A stretch of DNA of 64,000 nucleotides from an uncultured Pelagibacteraceae bacterium (GTDB lineage: Bacteria; Pseudomonadota; Alphaproteobacteria; Pelagibacterales; Pelagibacteraceae): assembly GCA_902518155.1 (NCBI GenBank), contig CABYFA010000005.1, forward strand, positions 1 to 64,000, in the 5' to 3' direction. How positions within the stretch are numbered: the stretch's first letter is position 1; each line of letters starts with the position of its first letter. A program made the position numbers and the translations under genes. A model generated the notes under the pieces. It had not been told where the DNA came from. It worked only from the letters and a program-made list of their open reading frames with translations, and ran no database searches. This document shows positions 43,906-51,705 of this stretch, one piece after another.

Positions 43906-45087
43906 TTATCTTTGTTTTTTAGTTTTGAATTTTCCGCCTTTGACTTCTTGTTCTAAGAAAGAACCTTCAGCTTCACCGACGTTAGTAAAAGTAACACCTG
44001 TTGCACCTTCGTAGTCAACTTTTTTACCTTTAGCTAATAAATCTAAACCTTTTTTAAGTTCACCTGGATAAATTTTTGTTCCAGGGCCGTTAGCAACATC
44101 CATCACATTTTTTGCAATTGATGCTCTATCAGCTGAATTACCTGCTTGCATTGCTAAGACAATTAAAGCAGCTGCATCGTATGACTCACCAGTGTATGGA
44201 CCAGAACTGTCAATACCAGCGGCTTTTGCCACATCAGCAAAAACTCCAGCACCTTTTCCAGTTGATCCAGGCATTGAACCAAAAGACTTTCTTAAATCTT
44301 TTCCAAATGCATCAACTAATGATTGACCAATCATACCATCTGATAAAATAAATCTGTCAAATGCACCAGAGTCCAAAGAAGCTTGAATAATACCTTTTCC
44401 ACCTTGGTCAAGATATCCAATAACAGCTACAGCATCACCACCTGCTGAGGCTAGTGTTGCTACCTCAGAAGAATAATCTGCTTTTCCATCTTCATGAGCA
44501 TTTACTGTAGTTACTTTTATTCCGTGAGCTTCTACTGCTGCTTTATAAACATCAGCTAAACCTTTACCATAATCATTATTTGTATAAGTGATAGCTACAC
44601 TTTTTACTTTTCTATCTTTAGTAATATCTGCAAGTATTTGTCCACCTCTAGCATCTGATGGAGCAGTTCTAAAAAAATACCCTTTATCATCTAAAGTTGT
44701 TAATCCTGGAGATGTTGCAGAAGGTGAAATCATTACCACACCATTTGGTACAGCAACGTTTGATGCAATAGCACCTGTTACACCTGAACAATCAGCACCC
44801 ATGATTGCAGCTACACCTTGTGCAATAACACCTTCAGCTGCTGCTGTTGCTGCCGCTGAGTCAACACAAGTTGAGTCTGCTCTCACTACTGAAATTTTTT
44901 CTCCATCTAATAATGAACCTGAGTCAGATGCTTCTTTGAAAGCAAGCTCTGCAGATGCAGCCATAGCAGGTGTAAGAGATTCTATAGGACCAGTGAACCC
45001 TAAAATTATTCCCATTTTTACCTCTGCAAAAATATTTGTTGTAAAACTTGATACAAATATAAATGCAGCAATAATTAATTTTCTCAT
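43906..45087 (-). CDS. LivK-type ABC substrate-binding protein (second system)
   Basis: This is a 393-residue periplasmic binding protein with a signal peptide (cleavage after NIFA), then VKMGIILGFTGPIESLTPAM and MISPSATSPGLTTLDDKGYFF, typical of the amino-acid branch of the LivK family (HAAT). Two Cys (STCVDS, GADCSG) may form a disulfide. It is convergent with the second set of liv permeases/ATPases and most likely serves them. A GAGGAATATA ribosome site and a credible promoter lie upstream, and a strong terminator downstream. Confidence 0.88.
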   Translation of the reverse strand: MRKLIIAAFIFVSSFTTNIFAEVKMGIILGFTGPIESLTPAMAASAELAFKEASDSGSLLDGEKISVVRADSTCVDSAAATAAAEGVIAQGVAAIMGADCSGVTGAIASNVAVPNGVVMISPSATSPGLTTLDDKGYFFRTAPSDARGGQILADITKDRKVKSVAITYTNNDYGKGLADVYKAAVEAHGIKVTTVNAHEDGKADYSSEVATLASAGGDAVAVIGYLDQGGKGIIQASLDSGAFDRFILSDGMIGQSLVDAFGKDLRKSFGSMPGSTGKGAGVFADVAKAAGIDSSGPYTGESYDAAALIVLAMQAGNSADRASIAKNVMDVANGPGTKIYPGELKKGLDLLAKGKKVDYEGATGVTFTNVGEAEGSFLEQEVKGGKFKTKKQR

Positions 45088-45125
45088 TATATTCCTCTAT
45101 TTGTTAACAATTTATAAAAGGGTAA

Positions 45126-45153
45126 ATTAAATCTTATTTAAATAGATTTTCAA
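45126..45153 (-). promoter_or_regulatory. Predicted promoter of the second binding-protein gene
   Basis: On the minus strand TTGAAA (45153-45148), a 16-base spacer and TTTAAT (45131-45126) give five of six matches at each box. Transcription would start near 45119, leaving a leader of about 30 bases with the GAGGAA ribosome site. Confidence 0.48.
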
Positions 45154-45225
45154 CTGCCAAATTATCTTATTTTATAATGTCTTTATTTAAACTAGACTAA
45201 CAAATAAAGATTTTTAAGGATTTTA

Positions 45226-45975
45226 ATGAAGTCTAATAAAATTCAACCACAATTTATAAAGAAATATAATCCCAGAATAGGATTAATTGCTTTAGCTACT
45301 GATTTTATAATTGAAAAAGATTTTATCAAAATAATTAAAGATAAAGATATAGATTTTTTTGTAAATAGAATTGAAAGTTACAATCCTTTATCAAAAGAAA
45401 ATTTAATTAAAATGTCAGAAAAAGTTACGGATGTTACTAAAAATATTTTACCAGATGAAAATATAGATTGCGTTGTATACGGATGTACTTCTGGAACTAT
45501 AGCTGTTGGACATGATATTATTGAAAGAAAAGTTAAAGATGCGAAACCAAAAGCAAAAATTACAACACCAAGTACTGCAGCTATTAAAGCACTAAAAAAG
45601 TTTAATATAAAAAAAATAGCAATATTTACCCCATATAGTAAAAAATTGAATGATGAGGTTATAGATTATTTTTCAAGTCAAGGTTTTGATATTGTTGCTA
45701 ATACTTATCTAGATATCGCAGCTGATTATGATATCGGAAAAGTAGATCAAAATTTTTTATTTGAAACCTTATCGAAAGTAGAAATCAAAAATGCTGATGC
45801 CTTATTTATTTCATGTACAGCTTTACCAGTGTTAAACATAATTGAAAGATTAGAGAAAAAATTAGGTAAGCCTGTTATTACAAGTAATCAATCATTAATT
45901 TGGGATACTTTAGAAAGCATTGGAATGAACAAAAATATTCTAGGCTTTGGAAAATTGTTTAATTTAAATCAATGA
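45226..45975 (+). CDS. EutA-like Asp/Glu racemase-fold protein
   Basis: The 249 residues belong to the Asp/Glu/hydantoin racemase superfamily, in the branch with maleate isomerase, arylmalonate decarboxylase and ectoine-utilisation EutA. Two catalytic Cys are in place: VVYGCTSGTIAVG (about 85) and FISCTALPVLNIIE (about 190), the latter followed by KPVITSNQSLIWD. It overlaps the ectoine-hydrolase-like gene by ATGA, which favours the EutA role, whose chemistry in ectoine use is itself not well defined. An AAGGA site precedes the ATG. Confidence 0.72.
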   Translation: MKSNKIQPQFIKKYNPRIGLIALATDFIIEKDFIKIIKDKDIDFFVNRIESYNPLSKENLIKMSEKVTDVTKNILPDENIDCVVYGCTSGTIAVGHDIIERKVKDAKPKAKITTPSTAAIKALKKFNIKKIAIFTPYSKKLNDEVIDYFSSQGFDIVANTYLDIAADYDIGKVDQNFLFETLSKVEIKNADALFISCTALPVLNIIERLEKKLGKPVITSNQSLIWDTLESIGMNKNILGFGKLFNLNQ

Positions 45976-47144
45976 GTCTTTTTACAAAAGAAGAATATAG
46001 CAATAGATTAAAAAAAGTTCAAAAAATGATGCAAGATAAAGGCATCGAATTATTAATTTCTCATGATACGAATAACATAAATTACTTAACAGGTTATGAT
46101 GCTTGGTCTTTTTACTATGCTCAATGTGCAATAGTTCATGTCGATGCTGATGAACCTTTATGTTTTGTTAGAGATCAAGATGCAGGGGGAGCTTATCTAA
46201 AAACATATTTAAAGAGAGAGAATATAATCGTATATGATGAACACTACATTCATACTTGGCCTAAACATCCTTATGATTATTTAGTAGAAATAATTAAGAG
46301 TAAAAAATGGGATAAGCTTTCTATTGGTTTAGAGATGGATGCACATTATTTTACCGCATTCTGTTATCAGAAAATTAGGGATGGTTTACTCGATGCCAAG
46401 ATCAAAGACTCTGAAAGATTAGTTAATTGGGCTCGTCTAGTAAAATCAAATACTGAAATAAATTTTATGAAATCTGCTGCAAAAATTTCAGAGGTTGGAA
46501 TGAAAAAAGCTTACGAAGTAATAAGTCCTGGGGTTAGACAATGTGATGCTGTTGGAGAAATTCAAAAAGCTTTGTTTTATGGAACACCTGAATTTGGTGG
46601 AGAATACGCCAGTATTGCAACATTGCTTCCTACTGGAAAAGGAACATCTGCTTCACATCTAACCGCAACGCAAGATAAATTTATTGATGGTGAGGCTACA
46701 ATTGTTGAACTTTCTGGAGTGTATAAGCGTTATCATGCACCGATGGCCAGAACTATTTTGCTTGGAAAACCTGATCAACTTAAAATTGATACGATGAAAA
46801 AAACAATTGAGGCGCTTCAAGCTGGAATTGATGCAACCAAACCCGGAAATACTGTAGATCACGTTGCCCAAGCATTTTGGAAAATATTAGATAAATATGG
46901 AATAGAAAAAAAATCTAGGACCGGTTATTCGATTGGAATTGGTTATCCACCAGATTGGGGAGAACATACATTAAATATTTATAAAGGTGATATGACAATT
47001 TTGGAACCTAACATTTGTTTTCACATGATAGCGGTTATGCAATTTGGTGAATGGGGTGTTGAAGCATCAGAAGCAATAAGAGTTACAGATCAAGGAGCAG
47101 AATTATTTTGTAATATGTCTAAAGAACTTCACGTTAAAAGCTAG
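45972..47144 (+). CDS. doeA: Ectoine hydrolase-like M24 family protein (DoeA/EutD)
   Basis: This is a 390-residue creatinase/aminopeptidase-P-fold protein. The usual M24 metal ligands are not conserved: the first Asp position reads IVELSGVYKRYHAPMART, with Ala in place of the second Asp. The segments FGGEYASIATLLPTGKG and GYPPDWGEHTLNI closely resemble DoeA, which opens the ectoine ring without the classical dinuclear metal site. With the EutA-like partner this suggests use of ectoine as a carbon and nitrogen source; DoeB, DoeC and DoeD are not clearly present nearby. Another M24 amidinohydrolase-type activity remains possible. Confidence 0.68.
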   Translation: MSLFTKEEYSNRLKKVQKMMQDKGIELLISHDTNNINYLTGYDAWSFYYAQCAIVHVDADEPLCFVRDQDAGGAYLKTYLKRENIIVYDEHYIHTWPKHPYDYLVEIIKSKKWDKLSIGLEMDAHYFTAFCYQKIRDGLLDAKIKDSERLVNWARLVKSNTEINFMKSAAKISEVGMKKAYEVISPGVRQCDAVGEIQKALFYGTPEFGGEYASIATLLPTGKGTSASHLTATQDKFIDGEATIVELSGVYKRYHAPMARTILLGKPDQLKIDTMKKTIEALQAGIDATKPGNTVDHVAQAFWKILDKYGIEKKSRTGYSIGIGYPPDWGEHTLNIYKGDMTILEPNICFHMIAVMQFGEWGVEASEAIRVTDQGAELFCNMSKELHVKS

Positions 47145-47196
47145 TTATTAAAGGTTGAAATTTATTCTTACAAATGTTTAAAAGTTGATTAAAATT

Positions 47197-48282
47197 ATGT
47201 CTCTTAAAAAAGATTTCGTTAAATTCGATAAAGTAGATAAAAGCTATGACGGCAAAGTTTTAGTTGTTAAGGATCTTCAATTAGATATTGAAGAAGGCGA
47301 GTTTGTTACTATGTTAGGACCTTCTGGTTCTGGAAAAACAACTTGCTTAATGATGCTAGCAGGATTTGAAACCCCAACAAATGGGGAAATATATTTAGAT
47401 GGAAAAGCTATCTCGAGTATACCTCCACACAAAAGAGGTATTGGAATGGTATTTCAGAATTATGCGTTATTTCCTCATATGACAGTTTATGAAAACCTTG
47501 CCTTTCCATTAAGAGTTAGAAAAATTCCAAAAGACGAGGCAGATAAAAAAATTGATAAAGCGTTGTCAATGGTTTCACTTCAAGGTTTCGCATCAAGGAT
47601 GCCGGGGCAATTATCAGGTGGTCAACAACAAAGGGTAGCTGTTGCAAGGTCATTAGTATTTGATCCTCAGCTAGTTTTAATGGATGAACCTCTGGGAGCT
47701 TTAGATAAAAACTTAAGGGAGAGTATGCAATATGAAATTAAACACATACATGAAAATATTGGGGTAACTGTTGTTTATGTAACTCATGATCAAAGTGAAG
47801 CATTAACCATGTCTAATCGTATTGCTGTTTTTAATGACGGAAAAGTTCAGCAGCTTTCAAGTCCGGATGAGCTTTATGAAAAACCAGTAAACTCTTTTGT
47901 TGCTGAATTTATTGGAGAAAATAATACCTTCGTGGGTGAGGTTTCAGATATTTCAGGTGGTAAGTGTAAGGTTAAAATAGCTAACACAGATATACTTGCA
48001 AATCCTATTTCCGTAAAAGGTAAGGGGGAAAAAACTAAGATTTCATTAAGACCTGAAAGAGCGTTAATTAATCCAAGTGATCAAATGGACAATATACATT
48101 CTGGAAAGATTGAAGAAGTAATATATCACGGAGATCATACAAGAGTTAGAATAAATCTTTTAGGCAACAATCAATTTATCTTAAAGGTTCCTAATAGTTC
48201 AGCCAATTTGGATATCAAGCTTGGCAAAGATATCAAGATAGGTTGGAACAGTGAGGATGCTAGAGCCTTAGATCCTTCTTAG
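47197..48282 (+). CDS. potA: PotA-like polyamine ABC ATPase
   Basis: The protein is 361 residues from ATG 47197 (the ORF track starts at a TTG four codons earlier). ATPase motifs are Walker A GPSGSGKTTCLMMLAG, signature LSGGQQQRVAVARSL and Walker B LVLMDEPLGALD, followed by the C-terminal TOBE regulatory domain (about 285-361). It belongs to the spermidine/putrescine (PotA/CUT1) group and heads the pot cluster; the binding-protein gene that follows has its own promoter. Confidence 0.87.
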   Translation: MSLKKDFVKFDKVDKSYDGKVLVVKDLQLDIEEGEFVTMLGPSGSGKTTCLMMLAGFETPTNGEIYLDGKAISSIPPHKRGIGMVFQNYALFPHMTVYENLAFPLRVRKIPKDEADKKIDKALSMVSLQGFASRMPGQLSGGQQQRVAVARSLVFDPQLVLMDEPLGALDKNLRESMQYEIKHIHENIGVTVVYVTHDQSEALTMSNRIAVFNDGKVQQLSSPDELYEKPVNSFVAEFIGENNTFVGEVSDISGGKCKVKIANTDILANPISVKGKGEKTKISLRPERALINPSDQMDNIHSGKIEEVIYHGDHTRVRINLLGNNQFILKVPNSSANLDIKLGKDIKIGWNSEDARALDPS

Positions 48283-48319
48283 ACCACCAATATATTGCTA
48301 AATTAACTAAAATGGGCTG

Positions 48320-48348
48320 TTGACTCTCATTATCGATCTTGTTGTAAT
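48320..48348 (+). promoter_or_regulatory. Predicted promoter of the potD-like gene
   Basis: TTGACT (48320-48325), an exact 17-base spacer, and TGTAAT (48343-48348) each match five of six sigma-70 positions, the best promoter in the window. The transcript would start near 48355, giving a short leader with a strong GGAGGAA site before the ATG at 48383. This explains why the ORF-track start (TTG 48320) cannot be correct. Confidence 0.62.
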
Positions 48349-48382
48349 TGATTTTTATAAAAAACGTTTAAACGGAGGAAAA

Positions 48383-49510
48383 ATGAAAAAACTAAGTAAA
48401 GTATTACTAGCTATTTCTTTTGTGCTTTCACTAACTACTTCAGCATTTGCAACAACAGTAACTGCAGTGTCATGGGGTGGGGCTTATACTGAGTCTCAAA
48501 AGTTAGGTTATGGTGATCCTACAGCTAAAAAACTTGGCATAAATATTGCCTGGGTTGACTATTCTGGTGGATTATCTGAGATTAAAGCACAGAAAGAAGC
48601 TGGTAAAATCACGTGGGATATAATCGACGTGTTTGCAATGGATACTATTACTGGATGTGATGAAGGATTATTTGTTGAATTTGATTTCGACAAAGACTTC
48701 CCACCAGCTCCAGATGGAACTCCAGCAAGTAAAGATTTCTTTACTGCAATGCCTAGTAAGTGTGCTGTAGGAAATATTTTATATTCTTGGAATTATGCTT
48801 ATAACACTAATAATGTTAAAGGGACTCCAAAGACTATCAAAGATTTCTTTAACACTAAAAAATTCCCTGGAAAAAGAGCTATCTACAAAAGCGCTTTAAC
48901 AAACTTAGAGATCGCTTTAGCAGCAGATGGTATTAAACCAGGAAAAGGTGGAGCAAAAATCTACAAAGCTTTAGAAACAGAAAAAGGTGTTGAAAGAGCA
49001 ATGAACAAGATTAAAGAACTATGCACAGACCCTAAAGGTGGATGTGTATTTTGGTCTGCAGGTGCTCAACCACCAGAACTGTTAGTATCAGGTGAAGTAG
49101 TAATGGCTACTGGTTGGAATGGTAGATTCTTCAATGCTGAAATTGGAGAAGGTGCACCAATCAAACAAGTTTGGGATGCCCAAGGTCTTGACTACGAGTA
49201 TTTCGTACAAGTTAAAGGTGGACCAAACGATGCTAATGGTATGGCTAAAAAAGCTTTAGCTATGATGACTAGCTCAGAGATGTTAGCAGGAAGTGCTAAA
49301 TACATCGCATATGCTCCTTGGAGAAAATCTTCAATTGGTATTATGGAAAAAGGTGAGCCTTGGTATAAAGATGGTAAGACTAACATGGTACCACAAATGC
49401 CAACTGCACCAGCTAACACTAAAAACTACTTCTTAGTAGATCCAATTTTCTGGGCTGACAACGGCACAGAGCTTGGTGAAAAATGGGAAGCTATGAAAGC
49501 TGGTCTATAA
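48383..49510 (+). CDS. potD: PotD-like polyamine ABC substrate-binding protein
   Basis: The protein is 375 residues from ATG 48383, supported by GGAGGAA seven bases upstream and by a signal peptide starting there (MKKLSKVLLAISF, cleavage after AFA). The mature protein has the type-II binding fold of the PotD/PotF family: VTAVSWGGAYTESQ, WDIIDVFAMDTITGCDEG, YSWNYAYNT. Four Cys are present. It would bind putrescine, spermidine or a related cation in the periplasm. A strong terminator follows, separating it from the permease genes. Confidence 0.87.
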   Translation: MKKLSKVLLAISFVLSLTTSAFATTVTAVSWGGAYTESQKLGYGDPTAKKLGINIAWVDYSGGLSEIKAQKEAGKITWDIIDVFAMDTITGCDEGLFVEFDFDKDFPPAPDGTPASKDFFTAMPSKCAVGNILYSWNYAYNTNNVKGTPKTIKDFFNTKKFPGKRAIYKSALTNLEIALAADGIKPGKGGAKIYKALETEKGVERAMNKIKELCTDPKGGCVFWSAGAQPPELLVSGEVVMATGWNGRFFNAEIGEGAPIKQVWDAQGLDYEYFVQVKGGPNDANGMAKKALAMMTSSEMLAGSAKYIAYAPWRKSSIGIMEKGEPWYKDGKTNMVPQMPTAPANTKNYFLVDPIFWADNGTELGEKWEAMKAGL

Positions 49511-49549
49511 TTTAAGTTTTAAACAACTTAATTATATATTATAATTTAA

Positions 49550-49576
49550 GGGCGGTTATTATTAACCGCCCTTTTT
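49550..49576 (+). terminator. Rho-independent terminator after the potD-like gene
   Basis: The stem GGGCGGTTA (49550-49558) and TAACCGCCC (49563-49571) with a four-base loop is followed by T5. It ends four bases before the potB start codon, so read-through must supply the permease genes. This is the same layout as after the first LivK-like gene. Confidence 0.92.
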
Positions 49577-49580
49577 ATTT

Positions 49581-50834
49581 ATGAGCTCTGAAACAAAACA
49601 AATTCTAACAACAGATGGGATACCTTTAGAGGTAAGTCTTAAAAAAGCAGAGAGAAAGAATAAAATCAAAGCTTTTTTACTTGTTGCTCCTTTATTATTA
49701 TTTTTAATTATTACTTATGTATTTCCTATAGGCGATATGTTGTTCAGAAGTGTTGACGATAAGATGGTAACACAAATGCTTCCAAAAACTTTTAAAGCAA
49801 TGGAGAACTGGGATGGTCAAGAGTTACCGGAGGAAGAGGTTTTTGCTGCTTTTCATGAAGATTTTATAAAATTAGTTGAAGATAAACGTGAGGGTAAGTT
49901 ATCTACCCAGTTAAACTACACAAAAAATGGATTTAAAAGTATTATTAAAAAATTAAGAAGAAAATCAAAATCATTTGAAGAAGGAAACTACAAGGAACAA
50001 ATAATGTCAGTTCACAAAAGATGGGCTAATGTCGAGTACTGGAGGGCAATTAAAAGAAGAGCTCCTGAGTTTACAGGTCAAAAATATCTAAAGGGTATGG
50101 ACATGTACGTAAATGAAGAAGGAAAAATAGTAAGTGTAGAGGAAGATAGAAGAATTCATAGAGTGTTATGGTTGAGAACTCTTGAAATTGCATTTTTTGT
50201 AACAGTTTTTTGTTTCTTAATGGCTTATCCAATAGCCCATCTATTAGCTACTTTACCTATGAAGTATAGTAACTTATTAATGATCTGTGTACTGCTGCCT
50301 TTCTGGACTTCATTGCTTGTGAGAACTGCAAGTTGGATGATTTTGTTGCAACAACAAGGAATTGTAAATGACTTCTTTGTCGGAATAGGATTAGTAGCTG
50401 ACGATAATAGACCCGAGATGATGTACAACAAAACTGGAAGTTACGTTGCGATGACACAAATATTGCTGCCATTCATGGTTTTACCACTTTACAGTGTCAT
50501 GAAAACTATCTCACCTAGCTTAATGAGGGCAGGAAAATCATTAGGTGGAACGCCATTTGTGGCATTTTGGAAAGTTTATTTTCCATTAACAATCCCAGGA
50601 ATAGGTGCGGGCTGTTTATTAGTATTTATTTTAGCGATAGGTTATTACATTACCCCAGCCTTAGTTGGTGGTGCATCTGGAACTTTAATAAGTAACCAAA
50701 TTGCTTTCCACATGAAAAGCACTCTTGATTGGAGCTTTGCATCAGCCATGGGATTAATGTTGTTGAGTGGAGTATTGGTAATTTATTGGCTTTATAACAA
50801 ACTAGTTGGAATTGATAATATTAAATTAGGATAA
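49581..50834 (+). CDS. potB: PotB-like polyamine ABC permease with a large periplasmic insert
   Basis: This 417-residue permease has a first helix at about 27-50 followed by an unusually long, charged segment of about 140 residues (about 55-195) before the second helix. The remainder is a standard binding-protein-dependent permease with the EAA loop region SLMRAGKSLGGTPFVAFWKVYFP. No ribosome site is seen; the start codon directly follows the terminator T run. It pairs with PotC downstream (4 bases apart). Confidence 0.87.
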   Translation: MSSETKQILTTDGIPLEVSLKKAERKNKIKAFLLVAPLLLFLIITYVFPIGDMLFRSVDDKMVTQMLPKTFKAMENWDGQELPEEEVFAAFHEDFIKLVEDKREGKLSTQLNYTKNGFKSIIKKLRRKSKSFEEGNYKEQIMSVHKRWANVEYWRAIKRRAPEFTGQKYLKGMDMYVNEEGKIVSVEEDRRIHRVLWLRTLEIAFFVTVFCFLMAYPIAHLLATLPMKYSNLLMICVLLPFWTSLLVRTASWMILLQQQGIVNDFFVGIGLVADDNRPEMMYNKTGSYVAMTQILLPFMVLPLYSVMKTISPSLMRAGKSLGGTPFVAFWKVYFPLTIPGIGAGCLLVFILAIGYYITPALVGGASGTLISNQIAFHMKSTLDWSFASAMGLMLLSGVLVIYWLYNKLVGIDNIKLG

Positions 50835-50838
50835 TCTA

Positions 50839-51693
50839 ATGGCTTTACCAAAATATACTGAACCACATTATAGAATTTGGCATTATATTTACCTCACAAT
50901 CTGTGGTGCTGTTTTCTTTTTTCTAATTGCACCTTTGTTTGTAATATTTCCACTATCATTTAATGCAGAAGAATTTTTAAGTTTTTCTGATGGAATGAAA
51001 CGTTTAGATCCAGATGCGTTTTCTTTAAGATGGTATAAGGATATGATTTATGGAACAAAAAATCCATGGGGATTAGCAGCTAAGAATAGTTTTATTATTG
51101 CAATTTTTGCAACAATCGGATCAGTAATACTTGGAACTGTTGCAGCTTTAGGATTAAGCAGCAGACATATGCCTTATAAAGGATTAATAATGGCTGTGTT
51201 AATTTCACCAATGATTGTTCCATTAATTATTTCTGGTGTTGCAATATTTTTCTTTATGGCAAAAGCGGGTTTAGCAGCAACTCATACAGGAATAGTACTA
51301 GCTCATATTATATTAGGAACACCTTTTGTGGTAATTACAGTCACAGCTACTTTGTCGGGGTTTGATCATAGTGTAACTCGAGCAGCTGCAAGCTTAGGAA
51401 GTGATCCAGTAAATACTTTTATGAAAATTACCTTACCATTGATTTTACCTGGAGTAATTTCAGGTGGGTTATTTGCATTTGTAACTTCATTTGATGAAGT
51501 TGTGGTTGTTTTATTTTTAGCAGGATTAGAAAATACGACAATCCCAATTCAAATGTGGACAGGTTTACGAGAGCAATTAAGTCCAACAATATTAGCTGTT
51601 GCGACTTGTCTTATTATACTATCAACATTAATATTAGTGACTGCTGAGCTTTTACGAAGAAGATCTGAAAGACTCAGAGGTATTAATCGTTAG
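50839..51693 (+). CDS. potC: PotC-like polyamine ABC permease
   Basis: This 284-residue permease with six hydrophobic segments has the EAA motif region TRAAASLGSDPVNTFMKITLPLILPG. It completes the importer with PotA, PotD and PotB. A conserved SFDEVVVVLFLAG stretch near residue 215 is characteristic of PotC. It is followed 12 bases later by the FadN-like gene. Confidence 0.9.
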   Translation: MALPKYTEPHYRIWHYIYLTICGAVFFFLIAPLFVIFPLSFNAEEFLSFSDGMKRLDPDAFSLRWYKDMIYGTKNPWGLAAKNSFIIAIFATIGSVILGTVAALGLSSRHMPYKGLIMAVLISPMIVPLIISGVAIFFFMAKAGLAATHTGIVLAHIILGTPFVVITVTATLSGFDHSVTRAAASLGSDPVNTFMKITLPLILPGVISGGLFAFVTSFDEVVVVLFLAGLENTTIPIQMWTGLREQLSPTILAVATCLIILSTLILVTAELLRRRSERLRGINR

Positions 51694-51705
51694 AAAAATA
51701 ATTTC

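Noticed and set aside
44588-45130. 180-residue plus-strand ORF opposite the second LivK-like gene
   Set aside because: It lies antisense to a well-supported binding-protein gene with a signal peptide and terminator, and its translation shows no domain.
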